A DNA stretch of 64,000 nucleotides from Phanerochaete sordida (GCA_019973155.2 BPQB01000020.1:124001-188000), one strand, 5' to 3'; shown: positions 1 through 11,985, numbered from the stretch's first letter. A program made the numbers and translations. The notes: a model not told the origin generated them from the sequence alone.

Positions 1-458
1 CGGACGAGACTGGAAGACGGCCGAGGCTAGAGTCGGATCGGCGGGGAGTGTCAGCAGGTGCACATGTCCTCCAGTGCCTGAGAATTGGCCCCCTGTGTCG
101 CGTACAAGATGGCTGCGGCGGAAGGGACTGTCGGGCTGGCCAATAGGACCATGGACGTGTACACACAGGGGCCTAAATATTACGACAGTTTCCGGCGGTG
201 GCCCTGGTGTAAGGACGGGAGCGCAGCGCGAGAACGCGTGGCATGGACGAGACGCGAAGGAACGAGAAAAATGTTCGAGCGACTACAAGAGCTGCTTACT
301 GCTGTTGTTACGAGTTCTTACTCTCATTACAATGAGTAACAAAGGCCTTGGCGCCAGAGTAAGGATCAGTCCCAGCGTCTGCGGCTGATTGCTATTGGTC
401 CATTGATAATGATCAGCTTCGGGTTCTGCCTGTCCTCACTTTACGACTTACGCATGCT
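1..458. other. 5' edge, no gene seen
   Basis: No reading frame here looks like real protein. The last part presumably holds the promoter and leader of the ubiquitin hydrolase gene that starts at 459. A gene running in from the left cannot be excluded, but I see no exon borders that would support one. Confidence 0.4.
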
Positions 459-3400
459 ATGCTGAACCCGTCGCCCACAAACTCACCTTCGTTGACACCC
501 CAGGACTTCAATAACAACCGTAAACGTCTACGCTCACTTTCCTTGGAGTCCGCATCCTCCTCATCCTCACCAAAACGCTCCATGTCCCAGGACCCCAGCC
601 TCGAGGCTCATGACACGCCACGCCCAGCCGATCTGCCGACGCCGCCTGCGGAGGACACGAAAGTGAACGAAGAGATCGATGCCTACATGGCCGAGCAGGG
701 CGAGGCCAGCGGCGAGGCCACCACCACGAACCCGCCAGAGCCCTCATCATCGAGCGCGAGCCCGCTGACGCCGCGGGAGAAGTACGAGAAGATCACTGCG
801 CTCGCGAAACGCGACATGGTCGTCGGCGAGACGTGGTACGTGGTGTCCCGCGGGTGGTACAGTCGGTGGGAGAAGGCGTGCCAGGGCATCGTCGACAAAG
901 AGGGCGCTGTGGAGGAGAAGGACCTCGGTCCCGTGGATAATGGCCACATCGTAGATGTGAAGGGAAACCTCACCACTCGCACGCCAACCGAAGGAGTCGA
1001 CGTTGAGTTCATCCCGCAGGAAGCCTGGGACCTGCTCGTCTCATGGTGCGTCCTATCATACGCATATATGCTCCCTCTGTGTGCAATCTACTGACCCGAG
1101 TCCGTGCACGTAGGTATGGGCAACCCAACGCGCCGATACCGCGCAAAGTCATCAAGCGCGGTCTTATGACACAACATGTCTCTCTGGAACTATTTCCTCC
1201 GAAGCTGTTCGTGCACCTTGTCACGCCTGACAATGCCGGCGCCCTCACTCCCAGCGCACCCGCAGAGGTCGTGGTATCATCCACGGACACTCTGAGTGCT
1301 GTGCGCAAGAGGCTCCTGGAGGCCGTATCGCCAGACACGACCGCTGCTGAGTTTAGGGTCTGGTGCCTCGGTAATCGGCAGTCTGGCTCTAGATACATTC
1401 GGCTGTCAGAATTCAACCAAACAGACGCCACCGAGCGGGAGCGGCTGGAGGACGACGATACGTCCACCCTGGCGGATTCCACCCACGAAGATCAAGATGC
1501 GTTCGCCGTGGAGATTCAGCAGGACGGCCAGTGGCTCGTGGAAGACAAGTCTCACGCGGAAACTGCCCTTAGCTCCTCCCAGCGTACCGAGCCTACGGGC
1601 CTTCAGCCTTCGCCGCTGTTCCAATCAGGCAGCGATTTCTTCTCGCAAATGCAAGTCAAGAAACCGCTGCCTCTATCGGCTCTCAGGGGTGCCACGGCTT
1701 CCTCGAAGGACACTGCAGGAGAAACCAAAGATCCCCGACCGGCCCCCAAGGTCAGCACTATCGCGCCTGGAACTCTGGGTCTCGGAAACATGTGAGTGTA
1801 CCTGGATGCTTCTTCGATTGTGGGCTGCTGATAGCGGCCAGGGGCAACACCTGCTTCATGAACTCTGCAATACAGTGTCTTGTACACACTCCCGAGCTCG
1901 CAGACTACTTCCTGAGTATGTTCCACATTTTATCTGTCATATCTTGGCGTTAAATCGGCTATAGCTGGCGTCTTTGAGAAGGAGTTGAACCCAGACAACC
2001 CTCTCGGTATGCACGGCCAGATTGCTCAGGCGTTCGGTGCACTCCTGAGGAAGATCTGGGCGCCGACATCTTCTGCCAGCTCGTACTCCCCTAGAGAGTT
2101 TAAGGCAGTTCTTGCCAAGTTCGCGCCACAGTTCAGCGGCTACCAGCAGCACGACTCGCAAGAGTTGGTCGCCTTCCTCCTCGATGGTCTGCACGAAGAT
2201 CTCAATCGTATCATTAAGAAGCCGTACATCGAGAAGCCCGACTGGGAGGGTGGAGGCGACAAGGAGCTCGTGTCACTGGCCCGGCAGTCCTGGGATGGCT
2301 ACCTCAAGCGGAACGACAGCGTGATTGTCGATCTCTTCCAGGGACAGTATCAGAGTACCCTGGTCTGCCCCGAGTGCGAGAAGGTGAGTCGAGCCTCGCC
2401 GTTCTCTGCTGTTCGATCTCAGCGATTTTCCGCAGGTGTCGATCACGTTCGATCCGTTCATGTACCTCACCCTTCCACTGCCGATCCAGAAGAACTGGAA
2501 GCACTCGGTGTACTACGTACCTTGGGATCTCGAGAAGCCGCATCTGCAGGTTCGCCCCCTTTTCTTCAGATCTCATGCGCCGTCAGCTTACCGCCCGCCA
2601 GGTTCACGTCGAGATAAATCGAGATTCCAGCTTCAAGGATCTGCGAAATCTCTTTGGACGGTGGTTCGATGTCAACCCGGAGAACGTGAGGCACATTTTC
2701 CATTTTCTGGAGACGTCACTAATGTTCGCACAGCTGATCACACTGGAGATTTTCAATCATCGTTTCTATAAAAATCTGGACGACAACACGATCTGTGGCG
2801 ACATGGCGGATAACGACATCATAGTGTGCTTCGAGCTGCCCTGCAACGCGCAGCAAGCCCGCACGTACAAGAAGTCCGAGGAAGATCCACTCATCGTACC
2901 GGTCGTCTTGTGCGATACGCCGTCACGGTCTCGCGTCACCTATGGCAACACTACCCACAGCTACTTCGGCTACCCCTTCTTGATTGTCGTCACTCCTGAG
3001 GAAGCAAAGAGTAAAGACGCTGTCTACGATCTCATTGTGGACCGCCTTTGCAGGTGGACCGAGAACGTCCGCGATCTTCAGCAGTGGGAGCCGCGCTCAA
3101 CTTCGGTATCCATGGAAGAAGTACCGATACCCTTGTCCAACGGTCCCACAGTCGAGACTATCACGGAAATCAAGGAGAATGGGGAGATCGTCACAGTCCA
3201 GGAAGCAGTCCCCGAGGAGGGCGACATTGTCGATCAGAAGAACATTGTCGTCGAGGAGCAAGACTCCAATGCAATGGACACAGACGAAGACGATGGCCCA
3301 CGAAGGGTCGGTTTCAAGAAGGGTCTCTTCCAGATGCTGGCCAACCCTGGCTCGTCTCAGTTTGCCGTAAGCTATGGCAGCTTCGGCGGCTCTAAGACCG

Positions 3401-4783
3401 AGAACATGGACTTGCGGGCGGAGGCGGCCGCGGAGACAGGCAAGCCTGTCCTACACGAAGGCGACACGATTTTCTGTGAGTTCGACGAACACACCAAGGC
3501 GTACTACTTCGGCGAGCAACCCAAGTTCGAGCACGCGAAGTGGCAGCTCTGGGAGGAGTTCACTCACCCTGACATCAAGGCCTCTCGCGAGGCAGCGTCG
3601 CAGAAGAAGAGCCGCGGCATCACGCTTCAGGACTGCTTGGACGAGTTTACGAAGGAAGAGCAGCTCGGCGAGGACGACCTCTGGTACTGCCCGCGCTGCA
3701 AGAAGCATCAGCAGGCTACAAAGCGCTTCGACCTCTGGAGTGTGCCCGACGTGCTTGTAGTGCACCTCAAGCGGTTCAGCAACAGCCGCGTGCTCCGCGA
3801 CAAGATCGACACCTTTGTGGACTTCCCGATGAATGGTCTTGATCTGACGTCTATGGTCGGTGAGCGAAGGGTCGCTGCGCGACTCGTTGAGCAAGGCGTG
3901 GATCTGAAAGAGCTTGGCCTGAACGACACCGAAGAGCCGCTGCTCTACGACCTCTTCGCAGTCGACGAGCATCTTGGAGGCTTGGGAGGTGGCCATTACC
4001 GCGCGTACGCCCTGAACAACGCAGACCAGCAGTGGTATCACTTTGACGACTCCTATGTGACTCCAGCGCGACCAGAGGCTGCAGTGGTATGTTTTCGCCT
4101 GCGTCCTACCTGCACATATCTCTGACAAACCGCTACAGAACCAAAATGCGTACCTTCTTTTCTACCGAAGGCGCGCCTCTCGACCATTGGGGGGCAAAAC
4201 TCACGAAATCATCGAAGCTGCCCGAGCGTCGGCTCAACAGTCGCCCGTTCCGCAAACTGACAGCGCACTCCCGGAGATGAAGCTGGACGATTCTGGGCTC
4301 CCCACACCGCCCGCAGATGACGACGATGGCTTAGCGTTCCCCAAGCGTTCTATAACCCCGTCTCTCGCGGATATTACGCGATCATGGAGGCCGAGCGTGG
4401 ATTGGGACAACACAACTTCACCCGCCTCGACTCCGCCCCCGCTGGACGACCTCGAGCCCCCTTCGTTCGAGGAATCTCAGCTCGACCCGTTGGTCCCCAG
4501 CACGCTTGCTGCGTTGCCATTATCTGCGGCACAGTTCGACTTCCCTGACCCTACTTCACGTGGCTCCCCGTCCTCTGTACGGGCTGAGTTTGACCAAGAC
4601 GTAGAGCAAGACATCGAGTTTGATAGCGATGACTCTATCTCTAGGAACTGGCCCGATGAGAACAACCCAGCGCCGTGGACGTCGCAGTCGAACTCGCGCA
4701 GCCTGTCGCAGGAGGATCTGCCCATGGAGACGGAGCCAGGGGCGGACGATGCCACGAAGTCGGCTTCGGACGCTGTAGCTTAG
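459..4783 (+). CDS. UBP12: Ubiquitin carboxyl-terminal hydrolase, DUSP + USP (UBP12/USP4-15 type)
   Basis: Cysteine-protease deubiquitinase that removes ubiquitin from substrates. About eight exons give roughly 1,300 aa. The N-terminus is Ser/Pro-rich and disordered. A DUSP domain follows (from about residue 105; GETWYVVSRGWYSRWEKA), then a UBL-like stretch. The catalytic core opens with GLGNMGNTCFMNSAIQC, in which the nucleophile Cys codon is at 1852-1854. QQHDSQELVAFLLDGLHEDLN follows in the core, and the catalytic His is in GGGHYRAY (3994-3996). Zinc-binding CPEC and CPRC pairs flank a long acidic insert, as in the USP4/11/15 and Ubp12 group. The tail is acidic and Pro/Ser-rich. Introns lie near 1046-1113, 1792-1843, 1914-1964, 2383-2436, 2549-2601, 2684-2733 and 4088-4138; they restore a continuous frame. 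The start is the first ATG in the open exon. The UBP12 name rests on architecture; subfamily is less sure than USP identity. Confidence 0.93.
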
Positions 4784-4997
4784 ACTGTTGTAGAGTATGG
4801 GATGTCCTTCGTAATGATCTGTAGAGTAGAGCCGCTGTATATTGGACACCCCAATCCTGTACGCTAATTATTTCTTGCATTTGTTGTCGTTGCTCTCTCC
4901 GCCTCCGGGCGCTCCCCAGCCGTGTGCGGGGTCCGCAGACGCCCATTTGCGTGTCCGTAAATGACCACCACCACCCGCTCTCCAGCAGTGACTGAGG

Positions 4998-7359
4998 ATG
5001 AGCAGAGTTCCACCCGGACTGCTCTATCTCACTATATATAACCCTTCTCTAAAACCCATTGGACCCGTAGTCGGAGACGACGAAGATGCGGAGGAGCAGG
5101 CGCAGATCTTGTTCTACACCGCGAGGGAACGAGCCGTCTCCCGGGACAAGATCCTGAGACAAGTAGGTTTGGCGAAGGCCCTGGTGAACTTCACAGGGTA
5201 TGTACCAGGATAATGAAACCTTACGACTCAGCCATGTACGTCCTATCTGCAGGATGTTCAGCTCCTCAGATATCTGCGAGAATACGCATTCCCAGACGAG
5301 GCGTATGGTCATGGTTTCCCCCGAGCCTGACTTCTGGATCCACGCAGTAAGTACCTTCACTCTTCTGCATGGCTCGTATCATAAAGCGTAGGTGAAGTGT
5401 GATTAAATGGGGCACCTGGTAGTGCATTGAACTCGCAAAGTCTCCGCGACCGCCTCCGTCGAAAGGCAAAGGGAAGAGCAGCGCGAAGGCTCCTGCCACG
5501 CAAGAGGTCGTATACGACTATCACGACTCCTCTGTCAACGACTTGGCGCTGCGTTCTCGCGTTTTGCGAGGATATGAACAGTTCAAAGTGCGTGCTCAAC
5601 GTTGTGCACCCGGGACTAGTGAGGCCAACATCTGTGCAGCTCACGCACGGTTCCTTTGCAACCGTCCTCACCTCACTGGGACAGGAGGCGTTGGAGGTTC
5701 AGCTTGAGCGGTTCTTCACCGTGTGGGCATGGAGCTGGGATCTTGAAGAGGATATGGACTTCGCTAAGCATCTAGGTGAGTCCGCTACGCCTCTGCTCAG
5801 GGCGCGTGCCTCATCTCCTTTACCAGGGGTCCCATTGCATCCACTCCATCGTACACTGGCTCCCGTCCTCGATGCGTTTTCCGCGGAACACCTCGAGTCA
5901 TTTATTACATTCCTGCTAGTCCCGCCTTACGTTGTTCCCTCGACCAAACTCATAGAATCTGGATACCCAAGCGTACTAATCAGCCACATACTCTCTCGTA
6001 TACCCCCACCGCCTGCATCGCCCAGTCCAGCCGCTGACTCCAAGTCGCCGAGCGCAGTGGAGAAGCCTTTGCCAGATCTCACCGTGTCTCGTGCCTTCAA
6101 CGCGAAGAACCTCAACGACACGATCAGGGCAACGAACCCCTTCGGTAACATGAGCATGGACGTGCGAAGCCTCAAATGGATGTGGAACGGCTTGACATTC
6201 TCCAAGCCCTCATCTACGAAACCGACCGCACCTCCGTCACCATCGCTCGCAGCTACAGAACAGCACACGCAGGACCCTCCGCTACCACAGGAGACGAAGG
6301 CGCAGGACACGCTCGCGATCCCCTCGAGGCCTGAAGTCGAAGTGGACGCAGAGTCTCTGCGAGAGGCGATGTCGTCAGAGTTCGCAGGCTCGACATCTCG
6401 AGTGCCGTCACCGATCAAGCCGGAGATGATTCCTCTACCTGCCTCACCCATCAGCATGTCGCCCAGCATAGAAAGTGCAGACGAGGTTCGCGAAAGCGAA
6501 GGCGACGATCACACACAAGAGAAAACTCCTCGAATCGCTCACAGCTTCCAACCAGATGGTCTTGCAGCCCTGCGAGAAGCATCAGACTCAACAGTACTTC
6601 CTGAGCCAGACTCAGAAGAGCCTCGACCCCCGCCAGCTCCACCACCGCCAGATTTCCTTTCAACCACCGTTCACCTTGGAGCCGAAGACGAGCCTCACAG
6701 GACAACTCGATGCAGAGTCCATCATGCCACAGTTCGTATATTTAGCCGCTTCCTGGCTACTCAAGCTAATATGTTATGCAGCAAGGGCATTTGACGTTTG
6801 GCGTCATGGTCCGCGAAGGCGATTCCTTGGATTTACTTCCCGTAGGGGACGAGCTGCCCGGCTTCTTCTCAAGGCTTGAAGCCATCATGAAAGAGGACGC
6901 AGTGTGAGCAGCTAATACACATTATCTTACCACCAGCTGCTGAATTTCTTGGCTCCCAGGCGAACAGACGACGTACCCACGCCAGTCACGAAGATCTTGG
7001 AACCGCAGAGCAAGCATATCATCTACACTGGTGGCTACACCTTCTCGTCGCCCTCTGGTTTCTCCTCGAAATCCGAGCATTTGTTCAACGGTAGGGAGGA
7101 GCTGCAAAGGTATGTGTGACTCTGTATGCGCCGTGTGTCACGTCTTTGACCTTGCTTTCGCAGCGAGTTTGACGTTCAGGAGGTATTCTCGCGGAGCCAG
7201 AACCCGCAACATTGGCATATCTCGAAGCGTGGATTGGGCGTCGACCAAGACGGAAATGTGGTCGATGGTGAGGTCTTCATGGAGGTCGCACGAAAGGAGA
7301 GCACGCTCGCGGACGTGGACAACGAGCTCGCCGGCGCCGTACGTCGCTTCCTCGAGTAA
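4998..7359 (+). CDS. CCZ1: Vacuolar fusion protein CCZ1 (CCZ1/INTU/HPS4 longin family)
   Basis: Subunit of the Mon1-Ccz1 complex, the guanine exchange factor for Ypt7/Rab7 on late endosomes, vacuoles and autophagosomes. Exon 1 (4998-5197) has the longin start PPGLLYLTIYNPSLKP and EEQAQILFYTARERAVSRDK. After a GTATGT intron, exon 2 (5253-5346) reads MFSSSDICENTHSQTRRMVM and ends FWIHA. Exon 3 (5423-5587) and exon 4 (from 5640, THGSF...WAWSWDLEE) complete the first longin region. A long Pro/Ser-rich disordered middle follows (about 6000-6650). The C-terminal exons carry SRSQNPQHWHISKRGLG and end ADVDNELAGAVRRFLE at 7359. Function is known from the yeast and animal orthologs; exon joins in the 6650-7150 part are approximate. 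Confidence 0.85.
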
Positions 7360-8170
7360 AGGCTCGGCAAGCCCAATATACAGCGGATGCCTTGATCATA
7401 TTTCTCTGTTACACATCAGCCTGAGACTAAAGTCCCCGCTGGACGGACTCCCATACTCCGTAGACGGTCTTGCGCTGGACCATAGTCGGCGTAGCAGGTC
7501 CCGCTGTCCCGCAAAGTACCCAGGTTCCCCAGTAGGGGGGCCCGCCGCTCGATATGATATTCAAAGACATCCCTGGGACGTCTACCAGCGGGCACACGAT
7601 GCCGCTACGAGGGAGACTCTAGGTAGCAGTGGCGTCCACCAGCGGTGATTGCAGCCCGCACAAGACAGTGGCGTATGTATAGGCGGATGACATTTGGTCA
7701 GCGCGCGTGCATGACTGCGTGTTTCGGCGTAGGATCGACGTGGCGATGCTGCTAAACTAGCTTGTAGCCTGCCTCGTGAACACACTCGAGAGCTACTAAA
7801 TCAGCCGGGACGGCTTGTGACCGCCGCGATATCCGTGCCCACCTCAGTGGCGACGGCAACTACAACACCGGACGAGGAACATATATCAGCGGGTGACCCA
7901 CCAATCTACGAGTCTAGTGCCTGAGAGAGCCAAGCAAGCCTGTATATCACCTGGACATTCCGTAGCCCGACGACGGGGATTTCATGAGCATTTCAGGTGA
8001 GGGCAGCAACTACGCAGAATATTGCCAGATGGTCGCGCAATTCTTTTCCATATGCTCAAGCGGTGTCATAAATCAAGCGGTAATTGAGTAATCTTTCAAG
8101 TGTTTTATACACGGGTCATCGAATCGAGGCAGAATTTGTTCAAAGTGTCTGCGAGGTCGTGTGGCCAGCG
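7360..8170. other. Intergenic, no gene recognised
   Basis: Contains the 3' flank of CCZ1 and about 0.8 kb of sequence without protein-like frames. I see no RNA gene or element borders until the hAT insertion that follows. Confidence 0.5.
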
Positions 8171-8773
8171 TTGGGCGGTAGTGTTGCCACGGCTTGGCTT
8201 GAAAGCGGCTGAGCCAGCCAGCCGAGCCGGTTTTCGAGCCGAGCCGAGCCAGTCACCGAAAAGCCGCTCAAGCCGCGGCTCGAACGGCTCAAGCCGTTAC
8301 AGAACGCGCGAAATGTAAGTGCGTCGCAACCCTACACTGCAGAGGTATTTTTGGGGGCCGCAAACAAGTGCGTAGATACTACTTCATCGATCCAGAACCC
8401 TATGAGCCCCATGGAACACCCCGCGCGAGCTCTATGTGCAACACACCGCTCCGCGACCAGCTTGGGCGCCAGGCTGTGCTGACAGGCGCCCGCCGCGACC
8501 GCTGCTGGAGTATCTCGAGCTGGGACACATTTTTGCGGAGCCCACTCGGTCGGAAATACTCGAACAGGGTTGTATATTGGTTTTTCACTTAGTGCCAACC
8601 TTTTCAGACGCAAGGGAACGCTCAGTCACCCAAAGCCTGCCGCAGAGGGTTCAAGCCACGGCTCTATTGGCTGGCTGTGGCTCGGCTCGGCTCGGCTCGT
8701 CCCAAAATGGCAGAGCCATCAAAAGCCGAGCCATAGCCAAGCTGAGCCGAGCCGTGGCAACACTATTGGGCGG
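8171..8773. mobile_element. Non-autonomous hAT element (MITE), 587 bp, with 8-bp target site duplication
   Basis: The element spans 8179-8765. It starts TAGTGTTGCCACGGCT and ends with the exact reverse complement AGCCGTGGCAACACTA; the inverted repeat runs on to about 21 bp with one mismatch. It is flanked by perfect 8-bp direct repeats TTGGGCGG at 8171-8178 and 8766-8773, the hAT-superfamily signature. Both ends are packed with GAGCC/GGCTC pentamers in both orientations, which look like sub-terminal transposase-binding arrays. There is no transposase frame, so it must have been moved in trans. It lies 194 bp upstream of the RPL43 start codon. Confidence 0.9.
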
Positions 8774-8905
8774 GCGGGCGCTCGGGCGCCACGAAGGTGA
8801 CCGCAAGCGGCAAGCGCATGGGCGGGCGCTTACGTAAGCTGGGCGGCGTGGCTGCGAACTGTACAGTTTATGACCGATTCGGAAGGTGGCATCAGTGCCC
8901 GCAGG

Positions 8906-8914
8906 AAACCCTAG
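8906..8914 (+). promoter_or_regulatory. Telo-box-like motif in RPL43 promoter
   Basis: AAACCCTAG lies 46 bp before the RPL43 start codon. Telomere-repeat-like ACCCTA motifs bind Tbf1-type factors and are common in fungal ribosomal protein promoters. The assignment rests on this one short match and is an inference. Confidence 0.3.
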
Positions 8915-8959
8915 CAAGTCCAGCACGCCGCCGCCGACGACCTCAAGCACACTTTCAAA

Positions 8960-9563
8960 ATGGTGAATACGCCGCGCTTGTTTTCCTGGAGAAGTGCTGA
9001 CGGTGTGTTTCACGATGACAGACAAAACGTACCCGCAAGGTTGGCGTCACCGGCAAGTACGGTACTGTGAGTAGACTTTCTCGATGTTCGGCGGGGAAGG
9101 AGGGTCGCGGGGCGGTTTCGTGTGCTAGCAAGAGGAACGGGTGAGCTGACTGTGGACTCTGGTTGTAGCGTTACGGTGCCTCGCTCCGTAAGCAGGTGAA
9201 GAAGGTGCGTAGTCGTGTTGTGCGAGTCGTCTGCAAAGCCTGAGTTTCCCCGTCCCTCTAGATGGAAATCACCCAGCACGCACGCTACACCTGCACTTTC
9301 TGCGGCAAGGCAAGTCTTTCGCAGTGCAGAGACACGAAAGACAGCGTACTGAGGGCTGCAACAGGACTCCGTCAAGCGCCAGGCCGTCGGCATCTGGAAG
9401 TGCAAGGCTTGCCACAAGACCGTCGCTGGCGGTGCCTGGACTGTCACCACCACCGCTGCTGCCACCGTCCGGAGGTGCGTCACGCCGAACGTTGCTTTTC
9501 AGCCTATGCTGACTCTGCGCTCACAGTACCGTCCGCCGGTTGCGCGAGCTGACCGAGGCATAA
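8960..9563 (+). CDS. RPL43: Large-subunit ribosomal protein eL43 (L37a)
   Basis: Zinc-binding protein of the cytosolic 60S subunit, about 92 aa. Spliced reading gives [19 protein letters not shown], then [39 protein letters not shown] and [20 protein letters not shown], ending [12 protein letters not shown]. The four zinc ligands are two CxxC pairs (CTFC and CKAC). There are six exons. Exon 1 codes only the start Met: ATG at 8960-8962 is followed at once by GTGAAT, and the intron ends at 9021. Further introns are 9067-9168, 9205-9261, 9310-9364 and 9475-9526. The fourth starts with GC, not GT: no GT donor nearby keeps the frame. Family length and sequence match well. Confidence 0.95.
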
Positions 9564-9991
9564 GCTGCTTTGTCGGGTCGTTTCGTCATGCTTTGTTCTC
9601 GCATTCCCTCCTATCGTCGTCGTATGCATGTAAAACCACCGCCCTATTGCACGCTTGCACTATGCTCACCCGGGACAATATGAGACTATGCGTGCCTTTT
9701 GACCAGCGGAAGCTCTCGTCTGCTCAGTGGGTGATGATGCATCACAACCCCAGCAACTTGAAAGAACACCTGCGAAGGGCCCACTGTCGACAGAAGCTGA
9801 GACTGAGACTCTTCCTTTGAGCTGGTGAGGTCGGTAGCGCAGGTACCGCACGATGGCACGTACCTGCCAACCTGAACGCTTCGTAGGCTTCACGCGCAAA
9901 GACCGTAGTTACAAGCGAAACTGTTTCATTCTCGTGTCTAACACAAACTATACTCGTATTATATCGTACATCTTGAGATTGCGCGATAACA
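9564..9991. terminator. Convergent 3' region between RPL43 and the CCCH gene
   Basis: About 430 bp lie between the stop of RPL43 and the stop of the minus-strand CCCH gene. They must hold both 3' UTRs and poly(A) signals. I see no further gene; frames here are short and not protein-like. Confidence 0.4.
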
Positions 9992-11461
9992 CTACTCTTC
10001 GCCAGGAGAGCCGTGCTGGGAAGACTCGTCTTCCCCATCCTCGTCTGCGGCGCGTTCATCGCCGCCCGACTCATCATCGTCATCCTCCTCGTCCTCGTCC
10101 TCTTCAGGGTCGCTTTCAAGGAAGGTCAAAGAAATGTACTCGTCACCTAGCTGTGCATCTTCGGCTGTGGGCGCCCGAGGACCAGCATCACCAGAACCAG
10201 GGTCGGCCCCAGACGAAGAAACAGCCGGGTCCGAGGGAGGGGTCTTCGCCGCGGCGTCCTGGGCGGCGGGGCGCGGCCGGTTGCGGTTCGCACGGATGAC
10301 GTGCGGGAGCTTGCAGCCCTTGGTCGTGCAGATGCCCTTCTCAGCAAAGTCGGGACACTCGCGGACGTGCTGCTGCGCGCAGTCGAGGCCCTTCTCACAG
10401 TAGCCGAGCACAGCGAAGTCGCGGCACACGCCCTCGCGGGCCCCGACACGCACGTGCGGGAACGGACAGTTGGCGCGCGTGCAGCGGCCCTGGTTCGCGA
10501 AGTGCACGCACAGCGGAGTGCGCTCCGGCGTCGGGTCGTGCGAGAGCGGGCAGGTCGACGCAGTGTGCGGGCAGTTCCCTTGCAGGAACGGCCAGCAGAT
10601 CGCGATCTTGGATGGGTCGTGTTGGTACGGACAAGTCAGGCCCCGGGTGCATGCTCCTGCACAGGCGAAATGTGAGCGAACAGATACCAGGAAAGACTAT
10701 ACCCACCTGTTGTCGTGAATTGCGGACAAGGCCTGTCCACGTACTTGCGACGTCGGGCACTTGTGAGAGATTTCAGACACGTATTCGCGGCGACAGAGCG
10801 ATAGACCCACCCTGGGAATGGTCGGCGAGTATTATTCAAGGTCATGTTGCGGTTGGTCGGTCGGCCACGGCGGGGCTTGGGCTTGTACTTGCTTGCCTGG
10901 TGGAAGGCGTTTGCTTTCGCTCCAGCGAAGGAGCCATTGGGAGCTGGAGGCTTTGCTGGTGGTGCTTTGGGCTTTGAGTCGGCCACTGCGGGAACGCGTG
11001 GTTAGTCATGCTCAGACACAGCGTGACGAGCCACGCTGAAGACGCACATTCTTTGCGGACGAGTGATCGGCCTGACGACTGGAATGCCACACCGCCGATG
11101 ACGACTTCTCGCTTCTCAGTTGAAACCGGCTTGGGAGGCTGACGGGGAGGAACGCTTGGGGTGACGGCAGGCTTACTTGGGGGCTTGTAGTTGGGATTCA
11201 CATAGACGTTGTTTCGCGGGCGGGCTCCTGGTTGATATGTCGGTGGTGGTCGAGGGCGGTAGTCCGTAGTCTTGTGTCGGTTGATTGCTCCTGGAAAAAC
11301 ATCAGTATCACGTCAACGCCTGCAGATGTGGCCCGCCCCAAGATGGGTTCCGTGAAGACGACGCGTGCCTTCACCGTTGACGCAAGTGAATCCTTCGACT
11401 CACCTGTTAAACGGGCTATCTCCTCTTTGAGGGCAGATGCTGAGGTCGAAGGTCCATCCAT
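9992..11461 (-). CDS. CCCH zinc-finger protein, ZC3H3-like
   Basis: Probable RNA-binding nuclear protein with five tandem CCCH fingers. The start is MDGPSTSASALKEEIARLTG (ATG 11461-11459). A basic, Pro-rich linker follows, with NNVYVNPNYKPP and KPKPRRGRPTNRNMTLNN. The fingers come next in order: RPCPQFTTTGACTRGLTCPY..H, ICWPFLQGNCPHTASTCPLS..H, LCVHFANQGRCTRANCPFPH, VCRDFAVLGYCEKGLDCAQQ..H and ECPDFAEKGICTTKGCKLPH. The tail is acidic (EEDEDEEDDDDE). Short introns separate the N-terminal exons near 10660-10720, 10790-10810, 10990-11050 and 11290-11405. The finger order and spacing match ZC3H3/Smicl, which acts in mRNA 3'-end handling and export; that function here is inference. Confidence 0.8.
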
Positions 11462-11691
11462 GTTCGCGCTGTGAAAGAGGTCAGAGGCAAGATGCGTTGC
11501 GATTGTCCGTTTGCAGCCAGGACTCAACGCCTGCTGATTACTAAGCAAAACGGACTGAACAGGCAACCCTTCGTCATAGGCTGCTGCACACAAAATATTC
11601 GCAGACTCGTTGAATGGAATTCTACAACGATCGAATTACTGTAAATATAATCAAGAAGTATAGAAGTGGCCCGTCTGCCGTCCAAGAGGTG

Positions 11692-11765
11692 TAGTGTGGG
11701 CACGGTATGCTTGGACTGAGGAAGCAATATTGCTTCCTCGGTCAAAGCATACCGTGCCCACACTA
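11692..11765. repeat. 74-bp near-perfect palindrome (hairpin)
   Basis: The left arm starts TAGTGTGGGCACGGTATGCT, the centre is GCAATATTGC, and the right arm mirrors the left with two mismatches, ending CACTA. Copy 2 of the tandem unit has only one arm at the matching place (about 14415-14450, CAGTGTAGGTATG...TTTGACCGAGGAAAGCA). The palindrome therefore looks like an inverted duplication that arose in copy 1. It lies downstream of copy 1's stop codon and could fold in the transcript's 3' part. Confidence 0.85.
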
Positions 11766-11985
11766 TGCCCTCGCGCCTGTCAGCAAAGCAGAACAAGAAA
11801 TTGCCTCCGCAATCTAATCCGCCTCGTTGAGATTATCTATGTGGATTTCACTGCAGCGCCTGCTACGCCAGTGTCGTCAGAATGCCCATAAGCTGTATGC
11901 GAGTGGCATTCAAAGCACGTACCAGGACATGATGGAAAGCAGCCGAGGTACTGAAGAACTGCGCGCTCGACACGGCAGAACAGCC

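Noticed and set aside
11692..11765. The 74-bp palindrome as a third hAT element
   Set aside because: The TAGTG tips resemble hAT ends, but flanks show no 8-bp duplication, and copy 2 of the tandem unit explains one arm as older sequence.
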